Below are positions 1 to 6,772 of a stretch of DNA of 21,295 nucleotides, piece after piece. Source of the DNA: Pseudomonadota bacterium (GTDB taxonomy: Bacteria; Pseudomonadota; Alphaproteobacteria; Sphingomonadales; Sphingomonadaceae); assembly GCA_030271595.1 (NCBI GenBank), contig JARXKO010000004.1, positions 1 to 21,295 on the forward strand, read 5' to 3'. The position numbers were made by a program, and so were the translations under genes. The notes under the pieces were generated by a model, which was not told where the DNA came from, searched no databases, and saw only the letters and a list, made by a program, of their open reading frames with translations. The number at the start of each line of letters is the position of its first letter. The stretch's first letter is position 1.

Positions 1-177
1 GAACTTGCCCTTGCCGCGGCCGCCGGCGTGAATCTGCGCCTTGACCACCCACAACGGCCCGGGCAGGCGCTCGGCCGCCTCGACCGCTTCGTTGACGCTC
101 ATCGCTGGATAACCGGCGGGGACTGGAACGCCGTACTTGGCCAGCAATTCCTTGGCTTGATATTCGTGGATGTTCAT
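1..177 (-). CDS. sucC: Succinyl-CoA synthetase beta subunit, N-terminal fragment
   Basis: This is the first 59 codons of the ADP-forming succinate-CoA ligase beta subunit. The gene starts at 177 and continues off the left edge. The translation opens [20 protein letters not shown] and includes [17 protein letters not shown]. Both are typical of the SucC ATP-grasp domain; the second segment belongs to the nucleotide-binding part. The enzyme makes ATP or GTP while turning succinyl-CoA into succinate in the TCA cycle, as an alpha2beta2 complex with SucD. Upstream of the ATG on its strand is only a weak Shine-Dalgarno (AAGGGCG). The start lies 54 bp from the divergent dinB. The sucD partner would lie outside the window. 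Identity is very secure from these residues, but integrity downstream cannot be judged. Confidence 0.95.
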   Translation of the reverse strand, partial: MNIHEYQAKELLAKYGVPVPAGYPAMSVNEAVEAAERLPGPLWVVKAQIHAGGRGKGKF

Positions 178-231
178 GGCCCGCGCCCTTAAGCAGATAC
201 GCAAGCCCATGCAAAGCCGCAGCTACGCATC

Positions 232-1314
232 ATGACCGGTTCCGGCCGGCCGCCGCGCAAGATCATCCACGTCGACATGGACGCTTTCTATGCGTCGGTG
301 GAACAGCGCGACGACCCCTTGCTCAAGGGCCGGCCGGTGGCGGTCGGCGGCGGTCATCGCGGCGTGGTCGCGGCAGCCAGCTATGAAGCGCGCAAGTTCG
401 GGGTCCATTCGGCGCTGCCGTCGGCGACCGCCAAACGGCGCTGTCCGGAACTGGTGTTCGTCAAGCCGCGGTTCGACGCCTATCGCGCGGTATCGCAGCA
501 GATCCGCGGCATTTTCGCCGCTTACACCGACCTCATCGAGCCCTTGAGCCTCGACGAAGCCTATCTCGATGTCAGCGAGGACCGGCTTGGTCTGGGCAGC
601 GCGCGTGCAATCGCCGCGGATATCCGCCGCCGGATCGCCGACGAGACCGGCCTCACTGCCTCGGCCGGGGTCAGCTATTGCAAGTTCATCGCCAAGCTTG
701 CCAGCGACCACCGCAAGCCCGACGGGCTGACCGTGATCACGCCCGAGCGCGGGCCCGAATTCGTCGCGTCGCTGCCGGTCGCTCGGTTTCACGGCATCGG
801 CCCGGTCACCGCGGCGCGGATGGAGCGGCTCGGGATCGTCACCGGCGCCGACCTGCGCGCCTGGCCGCTGCCCGCGCTCGAGGCCGAATTCGGCAGCAGC
901 GGGCAGTGGTACTGGCGCATCGCCCAAGGCATTGACGAGCGCGAGGTCAAACCCGACCGGCCGTACAAATCAGTCAGCGCCGAGCGCACCTTCGACGAAG
1001 ATTTGCGCGATGCCGACGAGCTCGAGGCGCAGCTGGCGCGAATCGCGGGTTACGCGTGGGACCGAATCACCCGCGCCGAAGTCCACGGGCGAACGATCAC
1101 GCTCAAGGTGAAATTTGCCGATTTCACCCAGATCACCCGGTCGAAGAGCTTCGCCGCGCTGGTTTCGAGCGAGGGAGATTTTGCCGCCGCCGGACAGGCG
1201 CTGCTAAAGGCGCTTCACCCGTTGACCAAGGGAATCCGGTTGCTTGGCCTTGGCCTCCACAACCTTGAACAAGCGGACGGCCTGGCGCCGCTCCAGCTCG
1301 GACTGGAAATTTGA
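232..1314 (+). CDS. dinB: DNA polymerase IV (Y-family translesion polymerase)
   Basis: A 360-residue, full-length Y-family polymerase that copies past damaged template bases with low fidelity. The catalytic acidic residues are visible: D15 in the DMDAFYASVEQ motif, and D108/E109 in the SLDEAYLD motif. Y20 sits at the steric-gate position, where it would exclude ribonucleotides. The TASAGVSYCKFIAKLASDHRKPDG palm/thumb region is normal, followed by a helix-hairpin-helix segment (FHGIGPVTAARMERLGI) and a little-finger domain. The last residues (LQLGLEI) resemble a QxxL beta-clamp-binding tail. No strong Shine-Dalgarno precedes the ATG at 232, but the first conserved motif begins about 11 residues in, so this start fits the family. 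No LexA box could be confirmed in the 54-bp gap to sucC. Neighbouring carD has its own promoter. Confidence 0.95.
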   Translation: MTGSGRPPRKIIHVDMDAFYASVEQRDDPLLKGRPVAVGGGHRGVVAAASYEARKFGVHSALPSATAKRRCPELVFVKPRFDAYRAVSQQIRGIFAAYTDLIEPLSLDEAYLDVSEDRLGLGSARAIAADIRRRIADETGLTASAGVSYCKFIAKLASDHRKPDGLTVITPERGPEFVASLPVARFHGIGPVTAARMERLGIVTGADLRAWPLPALEAEFGSSGQWYWRIAQGIDEREVKPDRPYKSVSAERTFDEDLRDADELEAQLARIAGYAWDRITRAEVHGRTITLKVKFADFTQITRSKSFAALVSSEGDFAAAGQALLKALHPLTKGIRLLGLGLHNLEQADGLAPLQLGLEI

Positions 1315-1341
1315 AGTCAGTTGTGATATAAAATTGTCACA
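1304..1341 (+). promoter_or_regulatory. Probable carD promoter with overlapping inverted repeat
   Basis: TGGAAA at 1304-1309 (4 of 6 matches to a -35) is followed by 17 bp and TATAAA at 1327-1332 (5 of 6 for a -10). A TG dinucleotide at 1324-1325 gives an extended -10 (TGATATAAA). The -35 lies in the last codons of dinB. Predicted transcription would start near 1339 and leave a leader of about 140 nt before carD. TGTGA (1322-1326) and TCACA (1337-1341) form an inverted repeat around the -10 with a 10-bp spacer. The rest of the dinB-carD gap holds a weak GC stem (1350-1354 with 1364-1368) with no T-run. Confidence 0.5.
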
Positions 1342-1479
1342 CAAGGGCTGCCGCGATTCAGCTGCGGCCTAAAATTCAAAGGAAGATACGCAACCGGCGG
1401 AGGGTTTCGACCATCGCGCGTCTCATCAGGGCGGCGAATGACGTGTCGGCACCAGCGGTTGCTAATGGAAAGGTCCCCA

Positions 1480-2016
1480 ATGGCTAGCAAGGCGCTCAGT
1501 TTCGACGTCGGTGATTTCGTTGTTTATCCCAAGCATGGCGTTGGCCGGGTGGTCGAGCTTCAAAGCACCGAGATCGCGGGCATCAGCCTCGACCTCTACG
1601 TGCTTCGGTTCGAGAAGGAAAAGATGACCCTTCGAGTGCCGGTCAACAAGGCCGATTCGGTCGGCATGCGCAAGCTTTCCAGCGACAAGACCATGAAGGA
1701 CGCGCTCGAAACCTTGAAGGGCAAGCCCAAGGTCAAGCGCACCATGTGGTCGCGCCGCGCCCAGGAATATGAAGCCAAGATCAATTCGGGCGATCTGACC
1801 TCGATCGCCGAGGTCACCCGCGATCTCTTCCGCCCCGACGACGCGCCCGAGCAGAGCTATTCCGAGCGGCAGATTTTCGAAGCCGCTTCGTCGCGCCTGG
1901 CGCGCGAGCTTGGAGCGATGGAGCAGACCGACGAGAAGTCGGCGCTGGCCAAGATCCTTGAGATTCTCAACAAGGCCGCGCTGATCCATTACAAGGCGAA
2001 AGAATTGACCGAGTAG
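1480..2016 (+). CDS. carD: CarD/CdnL-type RNA polymerase-binding transcription regulator
   Basis: A 178-residue CarD_CdnL_TRCF family protein. In studied bacteria these bind the RNA polymerase beta subunit through an N-terminal Tudor-like domain and stabilise open complexes, especially at rRNA and other housekeeping promoters. The Tudor-like domain is seen at about residues 7-65 (FDVGDFVVYPKHGVGRVVEL, then the VPVNKADSVGMRKLS segment). A helical DNA-contacting C-terminal domain follows, with the MWSRRAQEYEAKINSGD and LFRPDD motifs. An in-frame ATG at 1438 would add 14 residues, but the ATG at 1480 was chosen because GGAAAGG (1467-1473) is correctly spaced and family members begin near here. 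It has its own promoter and terminator, so it looks monocistronic. Confidence 0.93.
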   Translation: MASKALSFDVGDFVVYPKHGVGRVVELQSTEIAGISLDLYVLRFEKEKMTLRVPVNKADSVGMRKLSSDKTMKDALETLKGKPKVKRTMWSRRAQEYEAKINSGDLTSIAEVTRDLFRPDDAPEQSYSERQIFEAASSRLARELGAMEQTDEKSALAKILEILNKAALIHYKAKELTE

Positions 2017-2034
2017 GACTGCCGCCACTGATCT

Positions 2035-2075
2035 AAGGACAAGGGCGCGCTCGCAAGGGCGCGTCCTTTCTTTTT
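2035..2075 (+). terminator. Rho-independent terminator of carD
   Basis: AAGGAC at 2035-2040 pairs with GTCCTT at 2063-2068. Inner GC-rich segments (GGCGCGC against GCGCG) extend the stem. A T-rich tract ending in TTTTT (2071-2075) follows at once. The position, 18 nt past the carD stop, is as expected. Confidence 0.85.
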
Positions 2076-2079
2076 GGGC

Positions 2080-2121
2080 TTGCACCTGCGTTCCGTAATA
2101 ATGTATTAGTGCGGTAATACA
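2080..2121 (+). promoter_or_regulatory. Promoter with embedded palindromic operator upstream of the DUF2807 pair
   Basis: TTGCAC at 2080-2085 and GTATTA/TATTAG at 2103-2109, spaced 17-18 bp, make a plausible -35/-10 pair. The -10 lies inside a perfect palindrome, TGTATTA (2102-2108), six bases, TAATACA (2115-2121). A further TAATA occurs at 2096-2100. A perfect 7+7 inverted repeat on a -10 is the usual arrangement for repression by a dimeric regulator. The spacing style resembles GntR-family sites, but the regulator is not in this window and its family is a guess. The operator ends 18 nt before the ATG of the first DUF2807 gene. Confidence 0.6.
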
Positions 2122-2139
2122 GTTGAGCAGGAGACAGCC

Positions 2140-2868
2140 ATGCGCCGCCCGATTTCCGCAGTCACCCTTGCCGCCGCCAGCGCCGCGCTTGCCGCCTGCG
2201 GAATCCACCGCGCCGAGAACGCCGGCCCCGACACCAACCGCGCGTTTCCGGTCGGCAATTTTACGAGCATCGAGGTCGCCGGGCCCTATCAGGTCCATGT
2301 CCACACCGGGGGCGCGCCAGGGGTGACGGTCAAGGGCCCGCAAGGCATCCTCGACCATATGGTGGTCGAGGTCGATGGCTCCAAGCTCGAGATCCATTCC
2401 AAGAATAGCGGCCTGTGGGGCGGGATCCACTGGAGCAGTCATTCGCCGGTCACGGTCGAGGTCGTGACTCCGGCCCTCGACGGCGCGACCATCGCCGGTT
2501 CGGGCGACATCGCCGTCGACCGGATCACGGGCGCGGCGTTCAAGGGCGCGGTCGCCGGATCGGGTTCGCTGACGCTGGCCGCGCTCGACGTGCAGAAGCT
2601 CAAGCTCGAAATCGCCGGATCGGGCGACATCGCTGGTGCCGGCAAGGCCAATGACGCGGAATATGAGAGCGTCGGGTCGGGCAGTGTCAACGCGCCCGGG
2701 ATCATGACCCAGACCCTCAAGGTGTCGATCGCCGGGTCGGGCGATGTCACCGCCCAGTCGTCCGGAACCGCCGAGCTCAGGATCATGGGGTCGGGCGACG
2801 TCACCGTCACCGGCGGTGCCAAATGTACGGTCAGCAAGATGGGGTCGGGCAGCGCGCACTGCTCTTAA
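2140..2868 (+). CDS. DUF2807 (head GIN domain) lipoprotein
   Basis: A 242-residue protein of the DUF2807 / putative auto-transporter adhesin head GIN family, which has no firmly established function. The first 20 residues form a lipoprotein signal peptide with a lipobox-like LAAC; Cys20 would be lipidated after cleavage, so the protein is likely anchored in the outer or inner membrane. The first half has the typical opening (FTSIEVAGPYQVHV). The second half carries seven GSG[DS] steps spaced 18-20 residues apart, as expected for rungs of a right-handed beta-helix. The start has a fair Shine-Dalgarno (AGGAGA, 2129-2134). A second DUF2807 gene follows after 34 nt on the same strand, and both probably share the palindrome-controlled promoter upstream. 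Substrate and binding partner are unknown. Confidence 0.85.
   Translation: MRRPISAVTLAAASAALAACGIHRAENAGPDTNRAFPVGNFTSIEVAGPYQVHVHTGGAPGVTVKGPQGILDHMVVEVDGSKLEIHSKNSGLWGGIHWSSHSPVTVEVVTPALDGATIAGSGDIAVDRITGAAFKGAVAGSGSLTLAALDVQKLKLEIAGSGDIAGAGKANDAEYESVGSGSVNAPGIMTQTLKVSIAGSGDVTAQSSGTAELRIMGSGDVTVTGGAKCTVSKMGSGSAHCS
2491..2850 (+). repeat. Internal GSG-step repeats of the beta-helix domain
   Basis: Seven imperfect coding repeats, each opening with a GSG[DS] motif (for example AGSGDIA, AGSGSLT, AGSGDVT, MGSGDVT) and spaced 18-20 codons apart. The DNA repeats too: a GGxTCGGGC core recurs in each unit. Copies differ at the third base and between units, which suggests old protein repeats under selection rather than recent tandem duplication. 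Confidence 0.75.
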
Positions 2869-2902
2869 GAGCGAATTAACCATAAGCTGGGAGGGTGCGT
2901 GA

Positions 2903-3595
2903 ATGCGCGCGCTCCTGCTGTTCGCCCTGATCCTGTCCGGCGCTGTCCCGGCCGCCGCCGAAACCCGCGGTTTCGGCGTGTCCGGCTTTGACCGGATCCG
3001 GGTCGAGGGGCCCTATAAGGTCAGGCTGGCGACCAATGTCGCACCGTTCGCGACGGCCAGTGGCTCGGCCGCCGCGCTGCAGCGGCTGGCGATCCGGGTC
3101 GATGGCCGGACCCTGATCATCCAATCCGATCTGTCCGGCTGGGGCGGCTATCCGGGCAAGGACAATGGAGCCGTGCAAATCAACGTCGGCACTCACGACC
3201 TGTCGACCGCGATCCTGGTCGGTGCCGGCTCGCTCGCGATCGACCGGGTCAAGGGACTTGAGTTCGCGCTCACCGTCCAGGGCGCGGGCATCGCCGGCAT
3301 AGACCAGGCCGATGTCGACCAGCTCAAGGTCGCCGTGTCCGGCACCGGCGGAGTCCGGCTCGGCGGCAAGGCGCGTCAGTTAAGCGCGATAGTCCGCGGC
3401 ATGGCCAACCTCCAGGCGGCGGACCTTTCGGTCAAAGACGCGACCATCGCGGTCGAAGGCGCGGGCACCGTCGCCGCCACCATCAGCAACACCGCGACTG
3501 TTACCAGCTCGGGATCGGGCAGCGTCGCGCTTGGCGGCAACCCCGCCTGCACGGTCAAGGTCACCGGCGCCGCCAGCGTCACCGGCTGCCGCTAA
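2903..3595 (+). CDS. Second exported DUF2807 (head GIN domain) protein
   Basis: A 230-residue paralogue of the preceding lipoprotein. It has a standard Sec signal peptide (hydrophobic LLLFALILSGAVPAAA, cleavage likely after AAA at residue 18-19) but no lipobox cysteine, so it should be free in the periplasm or secreted. The same family opening is present (FGVSGFDRIRVEGPYKVRL), followed by beta-helix-like glycine steps (GAGSL, GAGIAG, GTGGV, GAGTV, GSGSV). These are less regular than in the neighbour, with Ala or Thr often replacing Ser. Two cysteines near the C terminus (NPAC and GCR) match the CTVS...HCS pair in the first protein and may form a disulfide. A GGGAGG Shine-Dalgarno at 2890-2895 supports the start. 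A tandem duplication that diverged in targeting is the simplest reading. Confidence 0.82.
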   Translation: MRALLLFALILSGAVPAAAETRGFGVSGFDRIRVEGPYKVRLATNVAPFATASGSAAALQRLAIRVDGRTLIIQSDLSGWGGYPGKDNGAVQINVGTHDLSTAILVGAGSLAIDRVKGLEFALTVQGAGIAGIDQADVDQLKVAVSGTGGVRLGGKARQLSAIVRGMANLQAADLSVKDATIAVEGAGTVAATISNTATVTSSGSGSVALGGNPACTVKVTGAASVTGCR

Positions 3596-3601
3596 GCCAA
3601 G

Positions 3602-3621
3602 CCAGCCTCAATTGAGGCTGG
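3602..3621. terminator. Palindrome between convergent genes, likely two-way terminator or mRNA 3' hairpin
   Basis: A perfect 20-bp palindrome (10-bp arms, CCAGCCTCAA with its complement), flanked by CAAG at 3598-3601 and CTTG at 3624-3627, which extend the stem past a small bulge. It lies just past the DUF2807 stop on the plus strand and contains the stop codon of the minus-strand CADD-like gene (3608-3610). There is no T-run on either side, so factor-independent termination is uncertain. Confidence 0.5.
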
Positions 3622-4279
3622 TGCTTGCCTCGACCCCCGAGAGGAAATTCCACAATGCGCCGGCCAGTTCCGCGCCCGCTGCAACCGCTTCGGCCCGCTC
3701 GGCCTCGGGCAATTGGTCGAGCAAGCGGCGGCAGACCGCACCATGCTCGACGTCGGCGGTTTCATGGACCCGGAAGAAGCGCAGGGTCGGCTCGTCGCTG
3801 ATCCCGTAGCGCTCGATCAACCCCTCGATCTTGGCCGAGGCGACGCCCGGGAATTGGCTTTCGTATGCATACAGCGCGCCCAGGCCGGCGGCATAGGACT
3901 GGCGCGACAGCTTGCGGAAGGTGTCGATCAGGCTGTGGGTCTCGGGGTTGAGCTGCTGCGCGTGGACCGCGGCTTCATCCTCGCCAATGCCGCAGGCGAA
4001 CATCATCCACAGTGCCGCATGGTCCTGCTTGCCCGCGTCGAGCCCTTCTTCCTCGGCCAGATTCTCGGCCAGCATCCGCCGCCCGTCGCGATCGGGGCAG
4101 GCGCTGTGAACCGCGCTGACGGCGCGCGGGAAGGCTTCGACATGGTGAAAATATTGGCGCGAATAGGCGCGCAAGGCGGCGACCGGCAGCGTGCCTTGGG
4201 TCCACGCCTGGTAGAACGGGTGCTTGAGCATCGCCCGGTCGGCGACCTTGGCATCGATGAGCGTTGAAACCTGGGTCAT
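3608..4279 (-). CDS. CADD/PqqC-like haem-oxygenase-fold di-metal protein, candidate p-aminobenzoate synthase
   Basis: A 223-residue TenA/PqqC-fold protein closest in appearance to the CADD family of putative folate enzymes. Characteristic segments are HPFYQAW (20-26), QYFHHVEAFPR (42-52), AVHSACPD (56-63) and RVHETADVEH (170-179). Candidate metal ligands are an E76-E78 cluster, H87, E140, H172, D176 and H179. The spacing E140-H172-D176-H179 equals E142-H174-D178-H181 of chlamydial CADD. K150 and Y139 sit where CADD has K152 and Y141, and Y23 may match the sacrificed tyrosine. CADD makes p-aminobenzoate for folate from its own side chains; the same reaction here is inferred. The ATG at 4279 follows an excellent GGAGGA Shine-Dalgarno. 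A longer upstream reading in this frame is the shadow of the DUF1489 gene. It is probably the last gene of the mgtE run. Confidence 0.82.
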   Translation of the reverse strand: MTQVSTLIDAKVADRAMLKHPFYQAWTQGTLPVAALRAYSRQYFHHVEAFPRAVSAVHSACPDRDGRRMLAENLAEEEGLDAGKQDHAALWMMFACGIGEDEAAVHAQQLNPETHSLIDTFRKLSRQSYAAGLGALYAYESQFPGVASAKIEGLIERYGISDEPTLRFFRVHETADVEHGAVCRRLLDQLPEAERAEAVAAGAELAGALWNFLSGVEASTSLN

Positions 4280-4349
4280 GGAGTCCTCCGGACGTTGGAT
4301 CGAACTCCGCGAATAAGCGGCGCCCTGCGCGCCCGCAAGCACTTCCCGA

Positions 4350-4748
4350 CTAGACCAAGGCGAGCGACGCCAGCTTGCCGTAAAGCCGCGCCGGAAGCTC
4401 GCCGATGCCGCTTCCGTCGCCATCGGGCGAGGGCGCGTCCGAATCTTCCAGATAGCGCCAGCCCTGATGAGCCCGGCGCGGCATCGGCGAGACCAGTTCG
4501 ACCCGGTCCGAGCAGACGATGTCGATGCGCCCGTCCTTGCGATCGTCGAAGCGCAGGATTTCGATCCGCGCGACGATGCGATGCTTGACGATATAATGGA
4601 GGTGGCCGCCGATGCATTCGGCGGCGCGCTTGGGCCGCATCCGAGTCGGCACCCGCATCTCCCCGCCCGCCGACCAGCGCTCGACCTTGCGCTGGAGGGT
4701 CTCGAGGCTGGCGCAGCCAAAGGCGACCTTGGTCAGATGGAGCGGCAT
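4350..4748 (-). CDS. DUF1489 family protein
   Basis: A 132-residue cytoplasmic protein of the DUF1489 family, which is widespread in alphaproteobacteria and has no assigned function. It shows the family pattern: an N-terminal MPLHLTKVAFGCASLETLQ, a TRMRPKRAAECIGGHLHYIVKH core, IVARIEILRF, a predicted strand ending in the ELV segment, and the conserved PRRAHQGWRYLEDSDAP near the end. The length is normal for the family. No good Shine-Dalgarno precedes the ATG at 4748, so translation may depend on coupling to mgtE, which ends 32 nt upstream. The next gene (CADD-like) starts 70 nt downstream on the same strand. I can name no reaction; the family is conserved enough for the gene to be real. Confidence 0.85.
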   Translation of the reverse strand: MPLHLTKVAFGCASLETLQRKVERWSAGGEMRVPTRMRPKRAAECIGGHLHYIVKHRIVARIEILRFDDRKDGRIDIVCSDRVELVSPMPRRAHQGWRYLEDSDAPSPDGDGSGIGELPARLYGKLASLALV

Positions 4749-4780
4749 CAGGGAGGTAACGCCGCAGCCGGCTGGCGGGT

Positions 4781-6190
4781 TCAGCGGCCGAGTCCGGCCA
4801 ATGCGGCAAGGCCGAGAAAGCTGAAAAAGCCGGTCACGTCGGTGATGGTCGTGACGAACACCGCGGAGGAAACGGCGGGATCGATCCGCAACCGGTCGAG
4901 CGCGACCGGAACGAGAATTCCGCCAAGACCCGCGGCAAGATTGTTGATGACCATGGCCGCGCCCATGACCGCGCCAAGCAGCGGATTGTGGAAAATCAAG
5001 GACACCCCGGCGCCGATCAGAACCCCGAGCGAGACGCCGTTGGCGATGGCAATGGTCAGCTCCCGGCCGAACATCCTCAGCGTGTTCGACTCGGTCAGCT
5101 GGTTGGTGGCAAGCGCCCGAACCGTCACCGCCAGCGTCTGGGTCCCGGCATTGCCGCCCATGCCGGCGACGATCGGCATCAGCACGGCAAGGACCGCGAA
5201 TTTTCCGATCTCGCCCTGAAACAGGCTGACGACACTTGCTGCAAGCACCGCGGTGCCAAGGTTGATGACCAGCCAGAACATCCGCCGCCGAACGGTCAGC
5301 GCGATCGGCTCGTTGATATCGCCGTCGCCGGCGCCGGAGAGCAAGAGCACATCCTCGCCCGCTTCCTCCTGGATGATGTGGACCACGTCATCGACCGTGA
5401 TCATGCCCACCAGGCGACCCGAATCGTTGACCACCGCGGCTGACACCAGCGCGTATTTCTGGAACCGCAGCGCGACATCTTCCTGGTCCATGTCGACCGG
5501 GATCAAGGTCTGCTCGCCGACCATGATGTCACCGACAAGCTGATTGCGCGGGGTCCTGAGGATGGCCGACAATTTGCACGTTCCGACCGGGTGATGCGCG
5601 GCGTTGACCACGAACACTTCCCAAAAATCGGTCGGCAAGTCCTTGGTCGAGCGGAGATAGTCGATGACCTGCCCGACCTTCCAATGTTCGGGCACCGCGC
5701 ACAGCTCGCGCTGCATCATCCGGCCAGCGGATTCCTCGGGATAGCCGAGCGCTTCCTCGACCGCGGCGCGGTCGTCGGGCTCCATCGCCTGGAGAACGAG
5801 CCGCTGATCCTTGTCGTCGAGGTCCTCGATCAGCGCGACCGCGTCGTCGGTGTCGAGCTGGCCGGCGATGTCGGCGACCTGCTGCGGCTCCATGTCGTCG
5901 AGCAGCCCTTCGCGGACGAAGTCGTTCAGTTCGGCAAGGACGTCGGGCCCGACGATTCCGGCCAGTGCCTTGACCAGCCCTTCGCGCTCGTCGCGCGCGG
6001 CCAGCTCGATCAGATCGGCGATATCGGCGGGGTGAAGCGGCTCGACCAGCCGCCGGGCGGTGGCATCGTCGCCAGCCTCGACCGCGTCGAGCACCTGGCT
6101 GACGAATTTGGGCCGCAGCCGGTCTTCCTCGTCGATCGCGCTTCCCGATTTGGCGGCGGCGCGGGCAGCGGCGTGGTCGCTTTCGCTCAT
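4781..6190 (-). CDS. mgtE: MgtE-family magnesium transporter/channel
   Basis: A 469-residue MgtE: a cytoplasmic N-terminal helical domain (about residues 30-145, rich in LHPADIADLIE and DDAVALIEDL-type repeats), a CBS-domain pair (about 150-270) that senses Mg2+, and a C-terminal pore domain with about five membrane helices. The pore signature MPIVAGMGGNAGTQT and the last helix's ITDVTGFFSFLGLA, with its conserved Asp, are both present. MgtE dimers admit Mg2+ along its gradient and close when internal Mg2+ is high. The ATG at 6190 was chosen over an upstream one at 6289 because GGGAGG lies just before it and the added 33 residues look like non-coding DNA. It is divergent from the cyclophilin gene across a 121-bp gap in which I could not define promoters confidently. 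It is probably the first gene of a run with DUF1489 and the CADD-like gene. Confidence 0.93.
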   Translation of the reverse strand: MSESDHAAARAAAKSGSAIDEEDRLRPKFVSQVLDAVEAGDDATARRLVEPLHPADIADLIELAARDEREGLVKALAGIVGPDVLAELNDFVREGLLDDMEPQQVADIAGQLDTDDAVALIEDLDDKDQRLVLQAMEPDDRAAVEEALGYPEESAGRMMQRELCAVPEHWKVGQVIDYLRSTKDLPTDFWEVFVVNAAHHPVGTCKLSAILRTPRNQLVGDIMVGEQTLIPVDMDQEDVALRFQKYALVSAAVVNDSGRLVGMITVDDVVHIIQEEAGEDVLLLSGAGDGDINEPIALTVRRRMFWLVINLGTAVLAASVVSLFQGEIGKFAVLAVLMPIVAGMGGNAGTQTLAVTVRALATNQLTESNTLRMFGRELTIAIANGVSLGVLIGAGVSLIFHNPLLGAVMGAAMVINNLAAGLGGILVPVALDRLRIDPAVSSAVFVTTITDVTGFFSFLGLAALAGLGR

Positions 6191-6311
6191 GGACGCCTCC
6201 CTTTTGTGCCGCCTGAGCGTCCTCCTATGGACGGGGGCGCTCTGGCGCAAGCAGGGATGGCCACCTACATGCGCTCGCCTGACGCTCATTTTAGCTTACG
6301 GAGACTCGACC

Positions 6312-6767
6312 ATGGCCGACGGCAAACGCCTCACTTTCAAGCTTTCATCCGGCGGCGATGTCGTCATCAAGCTTCGACCCGACCTTGCCCCCGGACATGT
6401 CGAGCGGATCAGCGATCTCGCGAGCAGCGGATTCTACGACGGAGTGGCATTCCACCGCGTGATCCCCGGCTTCATGGCCCAGGGTGGCGACCCCACCGGG
6501 ACCGGGACCAGCGGCTCCGACAAGCCCAACCTCAAGGCCGAGTTCAGCAGCGAGCCGCACAAGCGCGGCACCTGCTCGATGGCGCGGACGTCGAACCCTG
6601 ACAGCGCCAACAGCCAGTTCTTCATCTGCTTCGACAACGCCGGTTTCCTCGACAATCAATATACCGTCTGGGGTGAGGTCGAGAGTGGCATGGAACATGT
6701 CGATGCGCTGCCAGTCGGCGAGCCGCCGCGCGAGCCGGGCAAGATCGTCAAGGCGACGGTGTCCTAG
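6312..6767 (+). CDS. Cytoplasmic cyclophilin-type peptidyl-prolyl cis-trans isomerase
   Basis: A 151-residue cyclophilin that speeds cis/trans isomerisation of proline peptide bonds. The active-site pattern is intact: FHRVIPGFMAQGGD (catalytic R49, F54, Q57), the SMARTSNPDSANSQFFIC strand, and a C-terminal YTVWGEV in place of the commoner YTVFGxV. There is no signal peptide, so it should act in the cytoplasm like PpiB. The ATG at 6312 has CGGAGA just upstream and is the only start giving a normal length; longer readings cover the mgtE intergenic region. The dehydrogenase gene begins 5 nt after its stop, which indicates translational coupling. Confidence 0.93.
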   Translation: MADGKRLTFKLSSGGDVVIKLRPDLAPGHVERISDLASSGFYDGVAFHRVIPGFMAQGGDPTGTGTSGSDKPNLKAEFSSEPHKRGTCSMARTSNPDSANSQFFICFDNAGFLDNQYTVWGEVESGMEHVDALPVGEPPREPGKIVKATVS

Positions 6768-6772
6768 GAACC

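Noticed and set aside
1321-1344. A CRP/FNR-like site (TGTGA...TCACA)
   Set aside because: The spacer is 10 bp, not the 6 bp of CRP sites, so only an unassigned inverted repeat is reported.
1462-2883. A 473-codon open frame on the minus strand across carD and the first DUF2807 gene
   Set aside because: It is antisense to two well-recognised genes and a terminator; the protein is low-complexity, rich in Asp, Arg and Gly, and has no family features. It is a high-GC shadow.
4280-4720. A 147-residue N-terminal extension of the CADD-like protein
   Set aside because: The extension is the out-of-frame shadow of the DUF1489 gene; the ATG at 4279 has an excellent Shine-Dalgarno and gives the family length.
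6191-6311. A magnesium-sensing leader (M-box-like) before mgtE
   Set aside because: The gap to the divergent cyclophilin gene is only 121 bp and shows no long paired structure or known consensus.
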